Shown: positions 46,477 through 57,680, counted from the stretch's first letter. The stretch is 64,000 bases of DNA from Papilionanthe hookeriana x Papilionanthe teres (GCA_022702705.1 CM040427.1:69600783-69664782), one strand, 5' to 3'. Made by a program: numbers and translations. Notes: generated by a model not told the origin, from the letters alone.

Positions 46477-46947
46477 TTATTTTTCTAATTTTTCTGCATA
46501 ATATTCCTTAAAATGTTCTTTTTGTAAATGATCGAGTACTTCCATTCGAAAACACTCATCATCTTTTTCTAGTGCAGGATATTTCATTGATTTAGCAATA
46601 TTAAAAGTAACTTTTTGGTCATTTACCCTCATAGTTAATTCTCCTTTCTGAACATCAATCATAGCTTTTCCAGTGGCTAAAAATGGTCTTCCTAAAATGA
46701 TAGGAATTTCTTTATCTTCTTCCATATCTAAGACAATAAAATCTACAGGGAAGATAAATTTGTCCACTTTTACTAATACATCTTCAATAACTCCCTTAGG
46801 ATATGTAACGTAACGATCGACTAATCGAAGAGTTACTGAAGTAGGTGAAATTTCTCCCAATCCTAATCTTTTAAAAATTGATAGAGGCATTAGATTGATG
46901 CTTGCTCCTAAGTCACACAAAGCTTTTCCATAGAATTTTTTCTCCAA
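46477..46947 (-). pseudogene. Athila aspartic protease
   Basis: GKALCDLGASINLMPLSIF carries the DLGAS active-site motif of plant gypsy proteases, followed by ILGRPFLATGKAMIDVQKG, the conserved second half. The domain is uninterrupted for 156 codons. It would cleave the gag-pol polyprotein. It is separated from gag by several breaks at 46950-47660. Confidence 0.87.
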
Positions 46948-47665
46948 TAGCGCAGGGTATAGTGAAACTACCAGGATCTTTTAATTTTTCAGGAAGTTTT
47001 TTTCTGAATAATAGCACTACACTCTTCACTAAGTGCGACCATTTCATTATCGGTAAATTTTCTTTTTTTATTTAGAATTTCTTTCATGAATTTTACATAG
47101 TTTGGCATTTGTTCTAAAGCTTCTACGAAAGGAATATTTATCGTTAATTTCTTCAAAATTTCAAGGAATTTAGCAAATTGTTTATCTTTTTTATGTTGAA
47201 TTAGTCATTGAGGAAATGGTGGTGGAGGTTTTTCGACCGAAATTTTCATAGGTATTAAAGGATTTTCTAAGTTTGGATCTTGTTGATTCTTTTCCTTTTC
47301 AATTTCCACTTCCTCTTTTTACTTTCAAGTTCTTTCGAATTCGAGGTTCTAATTCTTTTCCACTTCGTAATTGTAATGCTTTAATTTGTTCATTTCCTTG
47401 TCTTCGGGATTTATTTCCACATTACTAGGAAATGTACTGGTATTCTATTATTAAGTGCGATAGTGATATGTCCAAGTTAAGTTTCAATATTTTTGATAGC
47501 TGTTCCTTGATTTTGTAATTGGTTTCCTTTTATTTGTAATTGATTTCCTTGATTTTGTAAATGTTGACCCATATTTAATATTAATTCTTCTATAGATAAT
47601 TTCTTGTCTTTAAATTGTGGGTTATTAAATCTAGGTGGATAATTAGGTTTATAATTAGAATTTCC

Positions 47666-48775
47666 TTAATTAGATGGATTTTCTAATGGTTGTGTCATGT
47701 TATTCATCCATGGTTGATTAGTTATGTTATTATTCCAATTAAAATTAGGATGATTTTTCCATCCAGGATTATAATAATTTGCATAAGGATTATTGGGTCC
47801 GTTGTTAATCGCATTAATAGTTTCATATTGAGATTGGGATTCTATAAGTTGTTGAAATGAATTTTCTTCTGATATAGTTGGAGAGTAATTCATTCCAAAA
47901 TGATCTAATTTTTTAGATACACCAGCGATTTGCGAAGCTAACATAGATATTGCATCATTTTCATGAATACTAGCCAATTTTTTCGGATTCATTCTATCAA
48001 CGAGGCTATCGAAAATTATTGGTTGTCATTTCTTCGATTAGTGCATAGGCTTCATCAAATGGTTTTCGACATTAATGATCCTCCAAAGAAGAAGCATCGA
48101 TGATTGATCTTAAAGATCCTACTAATCCATTATAGAAAGTTTGGATAATTAACCAATCTGGTAACGCATGACGTGGGCATTTCTAAGAAGTTCTTTAAAT
48201 CTCTCACAAGCTTCATATATTGACTCTCCATCAAACTGACTAAAAGAAGTTATATCATTTCTAAGCTTAGCAGTTTTAGATGGTGGAAAATATTTGGATA
48301 GAAATTTTTGTGATAATTCTCCCCAAGTTTTAATAGATCCAAGTGCTAACGAATTTAACCACATTTTAGCCTTATCCCTTAAAGAAAAAGGAAAAAGTCT
48401 AAGTCTAATAGCATCGTTAGATACTCCTTCATATTTGAAAGTTGCACATAGTTCTAAAAAACTAGCAAGATGTAAATTAGGATCTTCAGTAGGTGAACCA
48501 CTAAATTGATTATTTTGTACCATTTGGATAATTGCAGGTTTAAGTTCAAATGAATTAGCAGCTACATCAGGGTTTTGAATAGTTAAATGAATTTCATCTA
48601 ATGTAGGGTTGGCATAATCTCGTAATGGTCTTGGTTGATTGATATTTTCATTTTCAGGAATATTTTTCATTTGTGTTAAATTTATAATTTCTCTTTTTTG
48701 TTTTCTAATTCTTTTAATTGTACGCTCTAATTCTGAATCGTAAGGTATTAAGTTTTTGTTTCCAAATTTTCGCAT
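47666..48775 (-). pseudogene. Athila gag
   Basis: Start ATG 48775 gives MRKFGNKNLIPYDSELERTI, the usual Athila gag beginning, 77 bases after the primer binding site. The capsid domain shows 'LRDYANPTLDEIHLTI', 'DPNLHLASFLELCATFKYEG', RLRLFPFSLRDKAKMWLNSL and 'KTWGELSQKFLSKYFPPSKT'. Stops and shifts occur at 48149-47992. The later part is Asn-rich ('NPYANYYNPGWKNHPNFNWN'), as in other Athila gags. No CCHC zinc knuckle is seen. It forms the particle in which reverse transcription occurs. Confidence 0.88.
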
Positions 48776-48830
48776 ACAACTTTATAAAACAAAATAGTCC
48801 GTTACTCTAAGTAAATAATTTCTTTACTTC

Positions 48831-48851
48831 CTGCAACAACGGCGCCAAAAA
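48831..48851 (-). promoter_or_regulatory. Primer binding site of the Athila element
   Basis: Sense TTTTTGGCGCCGTTGTTGC directly follows the 5' LTR. TGGCGCCGTTG is the common plant gypsy Athila/Tat primer binding site, usually assigned to a tRNA-Asp. The same core is present in the second element at 61970. Confidence 0.8.
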
Positions 48852-49954
48852 CTCGACCCACTTTTAATATGTTTGCAATTTAAGTTTAATAAGTAACGGT
48901 GCCAAAAACTTGATCCCGCTTTAAATATATATATATGATTTAATGATGGAATGTATAATGTGGATTCTACGCAAGTATACGTATCGTATCAAGTAATACA
49001 GGGCTCTAGTGGAGTCTCGGTTATCGATCCCACAGGGAAGTTTTTAACGATTTGTATCGACTAAATTTAAAGGAATTACTTACTAATATAAGTAAACGGA
49101 AAAGTAACTAAAGCAATCTAAAGTAAACTAATGCTCGAAATTAAGTTGATTTAAATAATTCGTAAAAAGTATCATTCTCCTTGTTTTTAGAAAATTAAGT
49201 GAATGATGAATTTAAATAGAATTCTTGAATTGTATTGTGACAAATAGGAGCATTCCTATTCTTTAGCCTTTGGTCCAAGTGCAAAGAACATTGACTAATC
49301 CTATGTTTGATTACCGAATCTGCGCTAAGTCGGGAAGATATCGGCTGCCACTTCGAGCTCCCACGTTCCCCTCACTCGAGGGCTAACATCTACACTTCGA
49401 CTTCAAACAATAGGACCAAATTGAATATTTAGTCCGTCACACTAAAATGTCCAATTCTACGTCCGATAATTAATATTTCCCTATTTATTTGCACCCTCCT
49501 TCCAAGGTTTTTGACTTCCCGAATATTGGATGTAATTTTTACTATAGTTGATAATTCAACATATTTTAACAACTCAATTGGCCAGATTGAAAGTAAATTA
49601 AGTTTTAAGTAAAAATTATCACAATTTATTGTAATATATTAGGTATTTCTATTTAATTTCATCAATCCGCATAATTTTCATAAACAAGGAGAAAGACTAA
49701 GAAAACTACTCAGAATGCATGGGAATAAAACAAAGCATGGATTTCATTTAAAGTTAACAACAACAATAAACAAAGATACTTATCTTAATTTCCTCCCTAA
49801 GCAGACTCTCGAAGTTCCTTTCGACTTTTCCTTCTAAGATACAAAGAACTTCTAACTAAATAGCACTCAAATAAACTAAAGAAACTCACTAATGACAAAC
49901 AACAGACACACTTAAGACACCAAAAAGAGACACTAATGACACACAATTCATTCT

Positions 49955-49963
49955 CTATTTATA
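49955..49963 (-). promoter_or_regulatory. TATA box, 5' LTR
   Basis: TATAAATAG on the minus strand, inside CCTCTATAAATAGAG. It would drive gag-pol transcription towards lower coordinates. Confidence 0.72.
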
Positions 49964-50044
49964 GAGGTAGGCAAAGGTCCAATGGATGCTTAAACACCTC
50001 TTCAAAAAGTGTCTAGGTTCAATGTATTTTGCATTTTGAACTGT

Positions 50045-50217
50045 CTCGCCGTCGGCGGGAAACGAACTCGCCGTCAGCGAGGCTTCTAGAAGGTCTTCAA
50101 ACCGCGCTATCTCGCAGTCGGCGGGCTCGGGCTCGCTGTCGGCGAGGTAGTTATAATTCCTTCAGAAATTCTCCTCATGATCTCGCTGTCGGCGGCCTCG
50201 ATCTCGCCGTCGGCGAC
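50045..50217 (-). repeat. Cluster of six 15-bp near-palindromes, 5' LTR
   Basis: Units at 50045-50059, 50067-50081, 50111-50125, 50132-50146, 50182-50196 and 50203-50217. The canonical form CTCGCCGTCGGCGAG pairs with itself apart from the central base. They sit 80-260 bases upstream of the TATA box in sense. Confidence 0.92.
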
Positions 50218-50395
50218 TTAGTTCAATTTGCATGAATTTCTTCCTTTTTGATTCAAATTCGCTCCATTTCATGCTTTTTGCTTCCATCACTTATAAATCT
50301 TCATTCCTGCAATAAAATAAAGAAAATACCTTTCTTTAAAGTGCAATTTCATCAAAAATAGATAAGAATTTCTTAATGAATTTTTCTCGTGATCA

Positions 50396-51050
50396 AAATC
50401 CCCCAAACTTAATTATTATCATTCCTCAAGTAATTTTAATACTAAATAAAAATAATGATTTCTATAATAGAATTTTTCAATTCAGATAATATGAATTAAA
50501 TTTAAATAACATTATAATAAAGTTAAATATAAATATTTATGAGAAATTAAATTAACTTTATAGATATAAGATTATTTAGTTATCAGGTCTAAGATTTCTA
50601 GTTTTCTATTTATTTTAGGAATGACTATATTTAAAAAGAGTAAATTACTTAAGATATTAAGATGATAGGAAGTTCAAGAAAGCACTATTTAGTAAAATAC
50701 TAATCCATAAATATAAGTTTAGAAATATAATTAAGTTTTACCCTTTAGGTTGATTCCATCAAGCCAATTTTTGATAAGCGCATCTCCTCGAGCCTTCTCC
50801 TCACTTTATGTTTTTCTTTTATTTTCTTTTCTTTTTAGATTGATTTTCAATCCTTCTTTTTTTTTTCTTTTTCAAGTGAGGATTATCGTATCTGGATAGC
50901 TTGTTAATAATTTTGAACTTCAATTTCTCTTCCTAAATTTGAAACTTAAAATATTTCCCTGCTTATATATATTTCATAGTCTTTACTTCATTGAGTTTCA
51001 ATCCTTTCTTTTTCACTTAAATACTTAAGAATTTCAATTTAGTTTTCCTA
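50396..51050 (-). mobile_element. 3' end of a second, tandem Athila copy
   Basis: The sequence just upstream of the 5' LTR is a copy of 31032-31697, the internal end of the element including the polypurine tract. A lone element would not have it. It implies an LTR-internal-LTR-internal-LTR array, produced by unequal recombination, cut at 51050 by copia sequence. Confidence 0.75.
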
Positions 51051-51415
51051 TGCTCCAACTGAAGGAGGCCATGGTTTCACAGAAAGGCAGCAAGGGTCAT
51101 GCCCGAGGGGATGCCCAGATATCGGAGCGTGAAATTTCGCCCCAACAAGTGGTATGAGAAGGGTTTTCTGAAGATCTTTGATTCAAGAGGAAGCAATGGC
51201 TAACAAAGCAACGTACGAGTCAAGAATTTCACCGATTTGAACTTTAATTTCTAGAAAATGCTAACTAAAAATTTATTATACAAAAAAGCTATCTCTCATT
51301 GAATGGAATCACCCAGAAATCTAAATTGATGGCACTGAAAGAATGAGAAGTTTTTTTATCAAATAGTATTAAGTTTGATCTATCTTTCACGTTCCTCATC
51401 TGTTGTTTTAACATT

Positions 51416-51943
51416 ATGAATGAAAAAATTATGATAGATCTCATAACTGCACTAACAATAATGTATGAGAAGCCCTTGACTTCAAAAAAAATTTTTCTGT
51501 TGAGGAGGTTGTTCAATTTTAAGATAGTCTATGGCAGTTCAGTGGCTAAGTACTTAAATAACTTCAACACTTCGACTAATCAGTTGTGTTCTGTTGGCAT
51601 CAAGTTAGATGGTGATGTCAGAGCACTGTTACTCTTATCCTCATTATCAGACAGTCGAAATAAACTAGTCACTGTGAGTAACTCTTCAGAGAATATAAAG
51701 TTAAACTTTGATGACATTATGAGGTTAGCACCGAATAAAAAAGTTTACAAGAAGGTGAGCAGTGAAATTTCAAATTCTGCTCTGAATGGTAAAAATAGAG
51801 AAAGAAATTTGGATAGAAACACTGACAGGGAAAGATTCAAGTCCAGGAGAGGAAAGTCTAGATCAGGGAGAAAAAAAAAGGTAGAGGTGAATGTTGGAAC
51901 TACGAAAAGAAATGTCACTTCAAAAAGGACTGCAAAGCTTTAA
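51416..51943 (+). pseudogene. Copia gag
   Basis: The frame encodes the C-terminal two thirds of a copia gag: 'ALTIMYEKPLTSKKIFLLRR' and 'VAKYLNNFNTSTNQLCSVGI', then 'LLLLSSLSDSRNKLVTVSNS'. A basic region follows, and after a shift comes CWNYEKKCHFKKDC, a zinc knuckle in which the second Cys is replaced by Tyr. Upstream homology to about 51100 is broken. It is not functional. Confidence 0.8.
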
Positions 51944-53612
51944 AGTTTGGTTGTGAGGGTGGGTCCAAATAGAAAGCTTCCACTAATAGCTATATAGATG
52001 AAATTCAAGATGCCACTCTTATTTTATCCCAAAATAGTATTGAATCATGGATAATGGATTCATGTCTCTTTTCATGTTTGCCCCAACAAGAACGTGTTCA
52101 AGAATTACACTCAAAGTGATCTAGAGAATATTTATTTGGGAGATAATAAGACCTGCATTATTGTAGAAAAGTGTGATGCTATTATCAGGTTGTCAAATGA
52201 ATTAGTTTGAATGCTCAATAAAGTTAGACATGTTCCATGGTTGATAAGAAATTTGATTTTTGTGAGACAACTTACAAGGTCAGTGTATGTGACTACTTTT
52301 ATAGGTTATTCAAAGAAAGTGACAAAATGGACAATAGTGATGACTTGAGACAACATTGAAAACACCATTTACTTGATAATGTGATTTTAGAATCTATTGG
52401 TGTTGTTAGAATAAAAGGTAATGCAAGTCTATGAAACGCAGACTTTTCCATATAAGTAAGGTATGAAGGCTCTCCTTTCCAAGAACAATCTTCATGTTTT
52501 AAAATATCGGATCCATATTTTAGTGAAGATTGTGTTTATAATAAACAAAATGAAATTAAATTCTCTTAATGTGGGTTAAAGATTAAGTCCAAAATGTTAG
52601 AGTTAGAGTATGAGGTCCTACTCTAGTTCAATCCATTAAATGTTCTCAATACTTTGTCACTTTCATTGATGATCACATGAGAAAGATATGGGTGTATTTA
52701 TTAAAATATAAATCTAATGTATTTGAGATGTTTAAGAATCATACATACTTGAGATTTGAAGTGTCCTGGATCAAATAATGGTGCCAAGTATTGTGACTAT
52801 AGGTTCAAAATTTGTTAAGCTTCAAGGAGAATCATGTATGAGTTCATTATTCCAAAGAGACCATAATAATATAATGTGATTGAGTGCATAAAAAGAGTCA
52901 TCGCAGGGCATGTAGGAATATGAGGTTGCTTGCATGTTTGCCAAATTAGTTTTGGCCAAAAACAGTAAACATTGCAGTTTGTTTGATCAATCATAGTCTG
53001 TCAGTACCTTTGAATGAAGACTAGTCTAAAGAAGCCTATTGTGACGAGGAAGCTCAATCTCAGCTAAAAATATTTGGTTGTTCATCATATATTCATGTTA
53101 ATACAGGATATAGGAGTAAGCTTGATTCAAAGTCGGTTAAGTGCATTTTCATTTGGTATGACTCAGATGAATTTGGGCATAAACTTTAGGACTATCAGAA
53201 TCAGGAATTTATTAAGAGTGATGATATCAATTTCAATAAAATAGAGATATATAAGGACAGGAGCATAACTTGAGATTGTCGATCAATTTCTTCTAAAGAG
53301 CCTTCCAAATATGTTGAGATAGAAGGTAATCGTGATTAAGAAGATAGAGAAAGTAAAGGTGTTCAATCTGATGATGAATATAAAGTTCCTCGGACAACTG
53401 TTATTGAAGTTAGGAGATCTAGTAGAATCACACTACCAATGCAAAGGTATTCTCCTTCTTTATGCTATTTATTGTTAATTGATAAAGGTTAACCATAGAG
53501 CTATGAAGAGGTAACTCAAGTTAAATATTCAAAGATGAGGTATTTTGTCATTGATGATGAGGTGTGTTCACTGATGTCAAATAAAATATGAGATTTGGTA
53601 GATTTATATGTG

Positions 53613-54260
53613 TCAAAAAGGCATTACAAAATAAATGGATTTACAGGTTGAAAAAAGGGTAAGATGGTAACAGGAGTTAGGCTTGTTATAAAGGAGTTTC
53701 AACAAAAAGGAGTTGATTACTTGGATATATTTTTTCCATTTTTTCTTGTAGTGAAGATGACAACTATTAGAGTCATATTGAGCTTGGTAGTAGAAGAAGA
53801 TCAACATCTGGAGGAGATGGATGAAAAAATAACATTTTTACATGGTGATTTAGAATGAGAAATTGTATATAGTGCAACCATAAGGATATGAAGTTCTTGG
53901 AAAAGAAGAAATTATCTGCAGATTGAATAAAAGTCTTTATAGTTTGAAGCAGACCTCAAGACAATAATACAAGAGGTTTAACATATTTATGTCATAAAAT
54001 TGGTATGGAAGTACCAAGCAAATCACTGTTGTTACATAAAAGATTTTTGTAATTATTATATCATGCTTCTTTTATATGTGGATGCCATGTTGATTGTAAG
54101 AGTGGATATGAAAAATATTAGAGACTTAAATGAGTAATTATTAAGGAAGTTTGAAGTAAAGGATTTAGGTCCAACTAAGAATATTCTCGGTATGAGAATC
54201 AACCAAAATAGGAGTGTTGGTATTTTAAAATTATCTCAGGCTGAATATGTTAAAGTCTTA
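53613..54260 (+). pseudogene. Copia reverse transcriptase
   Basis: KWIYRLKKG is followed, after stops, by 'VIKEFQQKGVDYLDIFFPFF', VVKMTTIRVILSLVVEEDQH and ITFLHGDLE, then LNKSLYSLKQ, and the catalytic box reads YVDAMLIV instead of YVDDM. The second catalytic Asp is therefore lost in addition to frame breaks. These blocks are the copia RT signature. Confidence 0.82.
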
Positions 54261-55097
54261 CACATGTTCAACATGAGTGAAACAAAACCACTTTGAACTC
54301 CCTCAAGTAGTCACTTTAAATTATGTAAGGACTTATCACCCGAGTCTGACGTAGAGCAAACAAAGATATAAAAAGCCCATATCTTAACTGTTGGAGTTTG
54401 ATGTATGCAATGATATGTACAAAATCAGATATTGCACATGTAGTGGTTGTGGTCAACATGTACATAAATCTAGGCAACATCATTGAGAGACGATGAAGTG
54501 GATTCTCTAATATTTGATAGGAACAATCAACAAAACACTTTATTTTGTAAGTATGGGGACTAATCTAAAGGGATATGTAGATTCATATTTGGTAAGAGAT
54601 ATTGATAGTACATGTTATATCTTCTCTTTGAGGAACACAACAATGAGTTAAATTTTTAGGCTACAAAAAATTATTACACTTTTAACTATTAAAGACAAGT
54701 ATATTGGCTAGCAATGAGATGATTTGATTGTAGAGTTCTAGGGCAGATTTGTGCAATGAGCAAGAGAATGGAAAGCTTTATAGTGATATGACGAATAATT
54801 CATCTAGGAAAGAACGCCGTATTTTATGCCATGACAAAGCACATTCAGTTAATGTATCATTTCATTCATTCACTCCTAAAAGATGATAAATTATCATTGG
54901 AGAAGATGCACATAGCTCAGAATCCTGCAAGCATGTTAACTTAGGTTGTAACAACTGAAAAACTGAAGCTATTTTTGGCTTCAATTGGAGTTCAGGAAAG
55001 TTGAGATTTGGGATGGGACATAATATAGTACATGACTATGATGTTGGTATAAGGTTGGAGGAGAGGAATTGATTGCAATCAATCTTCAAGTGGAAGA

Positions 55098-55335
55098 TTT
55101 TTATTTGTGGATATTAATTGGTCCGCCCAAGTGCCTAGGAACCCCATGAAACCCTACGAGAATACCTTTATTTTCATATATAAATAGGTCACAGAAACCG
55201 GGAGTTACCCCAGTTCGCCCCTACAGGGAAAGTCTGTGCGTGCTTCTCCTTCTCTTTTTCCTTGTGTCTCTTTATCTTTTTCTCACCTTTTTGACGCCAA
55301 CCACTCTGATTCTTGGGCATGCTTTACAGGACAAT
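55098..55335 (+). promoter_or_regulatory. Candidate copia 3' LTR start with TATA box
   Basis: A purine-rich AAGTGGAAGA is followed by TGTGGATATTAATTGG, as expected at the start of a copia 3' LTR. TATATAAATAGG near 55180 and a pyrimidine-rich leader follow. From 55140 on it matches segment A, so the LTR start was joined to, or is part of, the duplicated segment. The right LTR limit is unclear. Confidence 0.5.
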
Positions 55336-56250
55336 TTCGGATTCAACCAAGTTAAATAAATTTGATTTGTAAATATAGATTGATAAGTTAAAGTTAATTA
55401 TTGAGCTAGCATTGTTGAACACAAATAGCTTCTACTTCTCTTTTCTTTTACATCCCTACTCAATGTAGGTAATTCTTTAAATTATAAAAATATCAATCTA
55501 AAGTTTTTATTTAAGGTTGAATGATGTGAAATCATAGCCAGATGCCAATGCTAATCTTCAAAAATTTCACCTTTGCCAATCTTCAAAAATTTAGCTTAAT
55601 GTTTCACCTTTGCTTAATGTGAAATCATAGCCAGATGCCTATTATTTGGTCATACATTTCACCTTTGCTAATCTTCAAAAATTTAGCTTAATGTTGTAAT
55701 TTCTTCCCCAAGTCACTTATTAAAAATTTATGAAGTAATGTGCATAACCTTGTACAGCAACAACCACACAATATTATCAAGTCACAATTGATTTATTTTA
55801 AGTTGAGAATAATAAATGAATTATTAATTCACTTATATTTTAAATTAATTTTTTATAATTATTTATATAATACTCTACTTTAAAAATTACATATCATTAT
55901 TATTAATTTATTTAATATAAAATATAGTTTATCGTATATTTTTTAATATAATTTTATATAAAAATTTATATAAATTTATATGAATAATAATATATTAAAT
56001 ACTTTAATTTAAAAAAATTAAATGATATATAAATAGTAACAAAGATATAATTAGATATAAATTAAATCCTAAGCATTTAGAATATACTTTGTTCATAATT
56101 AAACATTTAAATAGCTTTAATTATAAATATTTAGATTATAGTTATAAATATTTTTTAAATATTCTAATATAAATTAAAATGGTCATTTTGATAAATTTTT
56201 ATTTTAACAATTTAATCCTCTTCATGAAAAATGACTCTTTTCTGAAAGGG

Positions 56251-56570
56251 AAAATTATTTCATACGGACAACGCACGCAGCGCTGCATACGAAATCTGCT
56301 AATAACCACCGAATAACCTCCGATATCGTGTATTTCAGGATTATCGGGAGTTTATTGAGGTATTATTCTGAATAACCAACGAATAAATCTCAGCAGTTTC
56401 ACTTTAATATTTTTTATTTGTTATTCGGGATATTATGAGGTTATTGAGAGGTTATTGCTCAGATAACGCTGCAATAAATTTATGATAACCTGCCTATAAC
56501 CCCGCAGTTCCATTTTAATGTTATTCATGAAATTATTAGTGGATTCCGTATACAACACTGCGTATGTTAG
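56251..56570. mobile_element. 320-bp foldback insertion (MITE-like) in segment B
   Basis: Absent at the matching point of segment A (about 8938). The ends are imperfect inverts (ACGCAGCGCTGCATACGAAA against ACGCAGTGTTGTATACGGAA) and the interior repeats ATAACC/GGTTAT words. Target duplications are not clear. Confidence 0.75.
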
Positions 56571-56746
56571 CTCCCATTAATCAAGAAAACACTAATAAAT
56601 ATATAAAAAAAATTCCCTTTCTCAATAAAAAGAAGTAAAAAATCAATTTTGAGTTTTTATAGACATACGTGCGGATCTTAATATTAGGTTGAACATCACG
56701 CCAATGGATTCATTCACATTTAATCCGCACTTATCTCCTCAGAATC

Positions 56747-57361
56747 TCACCCTCGAAAGCGTTCGCCGGCATCCTGCGGGAGCGGAAAGAGCTCCGTCAT
56801 CGGAGTCGACAAAAGCCCCGGCGGCGCCGGCGTCGATCTGCATATCGGGCAAGTCCCATGTCGTCGGAGCCAGCTATCAATACACCCAATGTGAAAGCAG
56901 TGCCGGCATTCGGGCATTCTTTTCAGCATCTGCCCCTCCTTATATTCATTCAAGCAAATCGAGCATAAACCTTCCTCGCCGCCGTTGATGGAGAACGAAA
57001 ACTTGGGATATGAACTGATAACCGCCTCGTCAAGACCAGGAACACCGCGGCCAGCCTGATAATCCCCCTCCATGACGAAGAGTACACGGGCAGGAGCTGT
57101 GCCGAGGGTTTGGTCGGGTCTAGGGTCAGGGTTTTGGAAACGGGGAATGAGAGTTGGGTGGTAGCAGAAGAATAAGGTGAGGAAGACGGTGATGAATAAG
57201 ACGGTTATGACGGCGATGAGACCGAGTAGGACAGGGGCGATGAGGCCGCTGATGTTGTATACGTAAGGGGGAGGGGGAGGGGGAGATGTTGCCGAGCATT
57301 CTGCGAATGGGGTTTGGAAGAAGGAGAGGGAAATTGGGCGTCTAGGGTTTCTTGGGGGCAT
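56747..57361 (-). CDS. ATL-type RING-H2 ubiquitin ligase, copy B
   Basis: Paralogue of 9665-10234 with the same membrane segment (LIAVITVLFITVFLTLFFCY), GLD motif (PGLDEAVISS) and complete RING-H2 (CSICLNEY, CRHCFHIGC, CPIC). A net 17-bp deletion in the Ser/Pro-rich N-terminal coding part puts the copy A start codon out of frame. The frame instead opens from an ATG 126 bases further upstream (57361), giving 204 residues with a different N-terminus (MPPRNPRRPI). In copy A that upstream ATG only opens a non-ATL frame. All zinc ligands remain, so the protein may be functional if translated from the new start. Few substitutions in the RING suggest a recent duplication or constraint. Confidence 0.85.
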   Translation of the reverse strand: MPPRNPRRPISLSFFQTPFAECSATSPPPPPPYVYNISGLIAPVLLGLIAVITVLFITVFLTLFFCYHPTLIPRFQNPDPRPDQTLGTAPARVLFVMEGDYQAGRGVPGLDEAVISSYPKFSFSINGGEEGLCSICLNEYKEGQMLKRMPECRHCFHIGCIDSWLRRHGTCPICRSTPAPPGLLSTPMTELFPLPQDAGERFRG

Positions 57362-57616
57362 GGCGGGGATGGTGATGGTAAGTTTCTGCGGTGCAATTCT
57401 GGAAGACGAGAGTTTCTTTTGGTAATTATTTATGAGTCAATTAATCACGTCGTAGAAGTTCAATGTATGGATATATATTGTTCTTTATATTTAATATGCG
57501 GGACCCATTAATGCTGCTAATTACGTTTTAGGAACCATTGAAAGATTAGAAGGCAGTTTGTCACTTTTTTGAAAATTTGCGAAAATTTCGTATTTATATT
57601 TAATATATATGTGTGT

Positions 57617-57618
<2 letters not shown>

Positions 57619-57668
<50 letters not shown>

Positions 57669-57680
57669 ATATAATATAAT
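57619..57680. repeat. (AT)n microsatellite
   Basis: About 22 AT repeats followed by AATAT repeats, inside the roughly 290 bp found only in segment B. Confidence 0.95.

Larger units (their letters stand above)
48853..50395 (-). repeat. 5' LTR of the Athila element
   Basis: 1543 bp in sense from TGATCACGAG at 50395 to near AAAAGTGGGTC. It has six near-palindromes (50045-50217), a TATA box TATAAATAG at 49963-49955 and, near its 3' end, a second primer-binding-like sequence (TTTTTGGCACCGTTAC, 48910-48894). It is highly similar to 29513-31031 with small indels. Confidence 0.85.
29513..51050 (-). mobile_element. Athila-type Ty3/gypsy retrotransposon with two extra ORFs
   Basis: On the minus strand the order is: 5' LTR (50395-48853), primer binding site (48851), gag, protease, RT, RNase H, integrase, extra ORF 1, extra ORF 2 and 3' LTR (31031-29513). 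About 14 kb belongs to the element; 32852-40170 is a nested solo LTR. The polyprotein is broken in many places. A further 655 bp (50396-51050) upstream of the 5' LTR repeats the sequence that normally precedes the 3' LTR, so another copy once stood in tandem. The gene order and the plant-transposon-domain ORFs after integrase fit the Athila lineage. Confidence 0.88.
51050..55100 (+). mobile_element. Degenerate Ty1/copia retrotransposon, 5' truncated
   Basis: In plus-strand order: gag (to 51943), protease remnant near 52030, integrase remnants at 52500-53150, RT at 53613-54240, RNase H remnants to about 54950 and a purine run with possible LTR start near 55098. The domain order (integrase before RT) is the copia one. 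No 5' LTR is present; the left edge abuts the Athila remnant directly. Stops and shifts are frequent throughout. Confidence 0.82.

Noticed and set aside
30703..50217. The 15-bp repeats as a CRISPR-like array
   Set aside because: Spacing is irregular (about 6 to 50 bases), the units vary, and the host is a plant. They are palindromic motifs in a retrotransposon.
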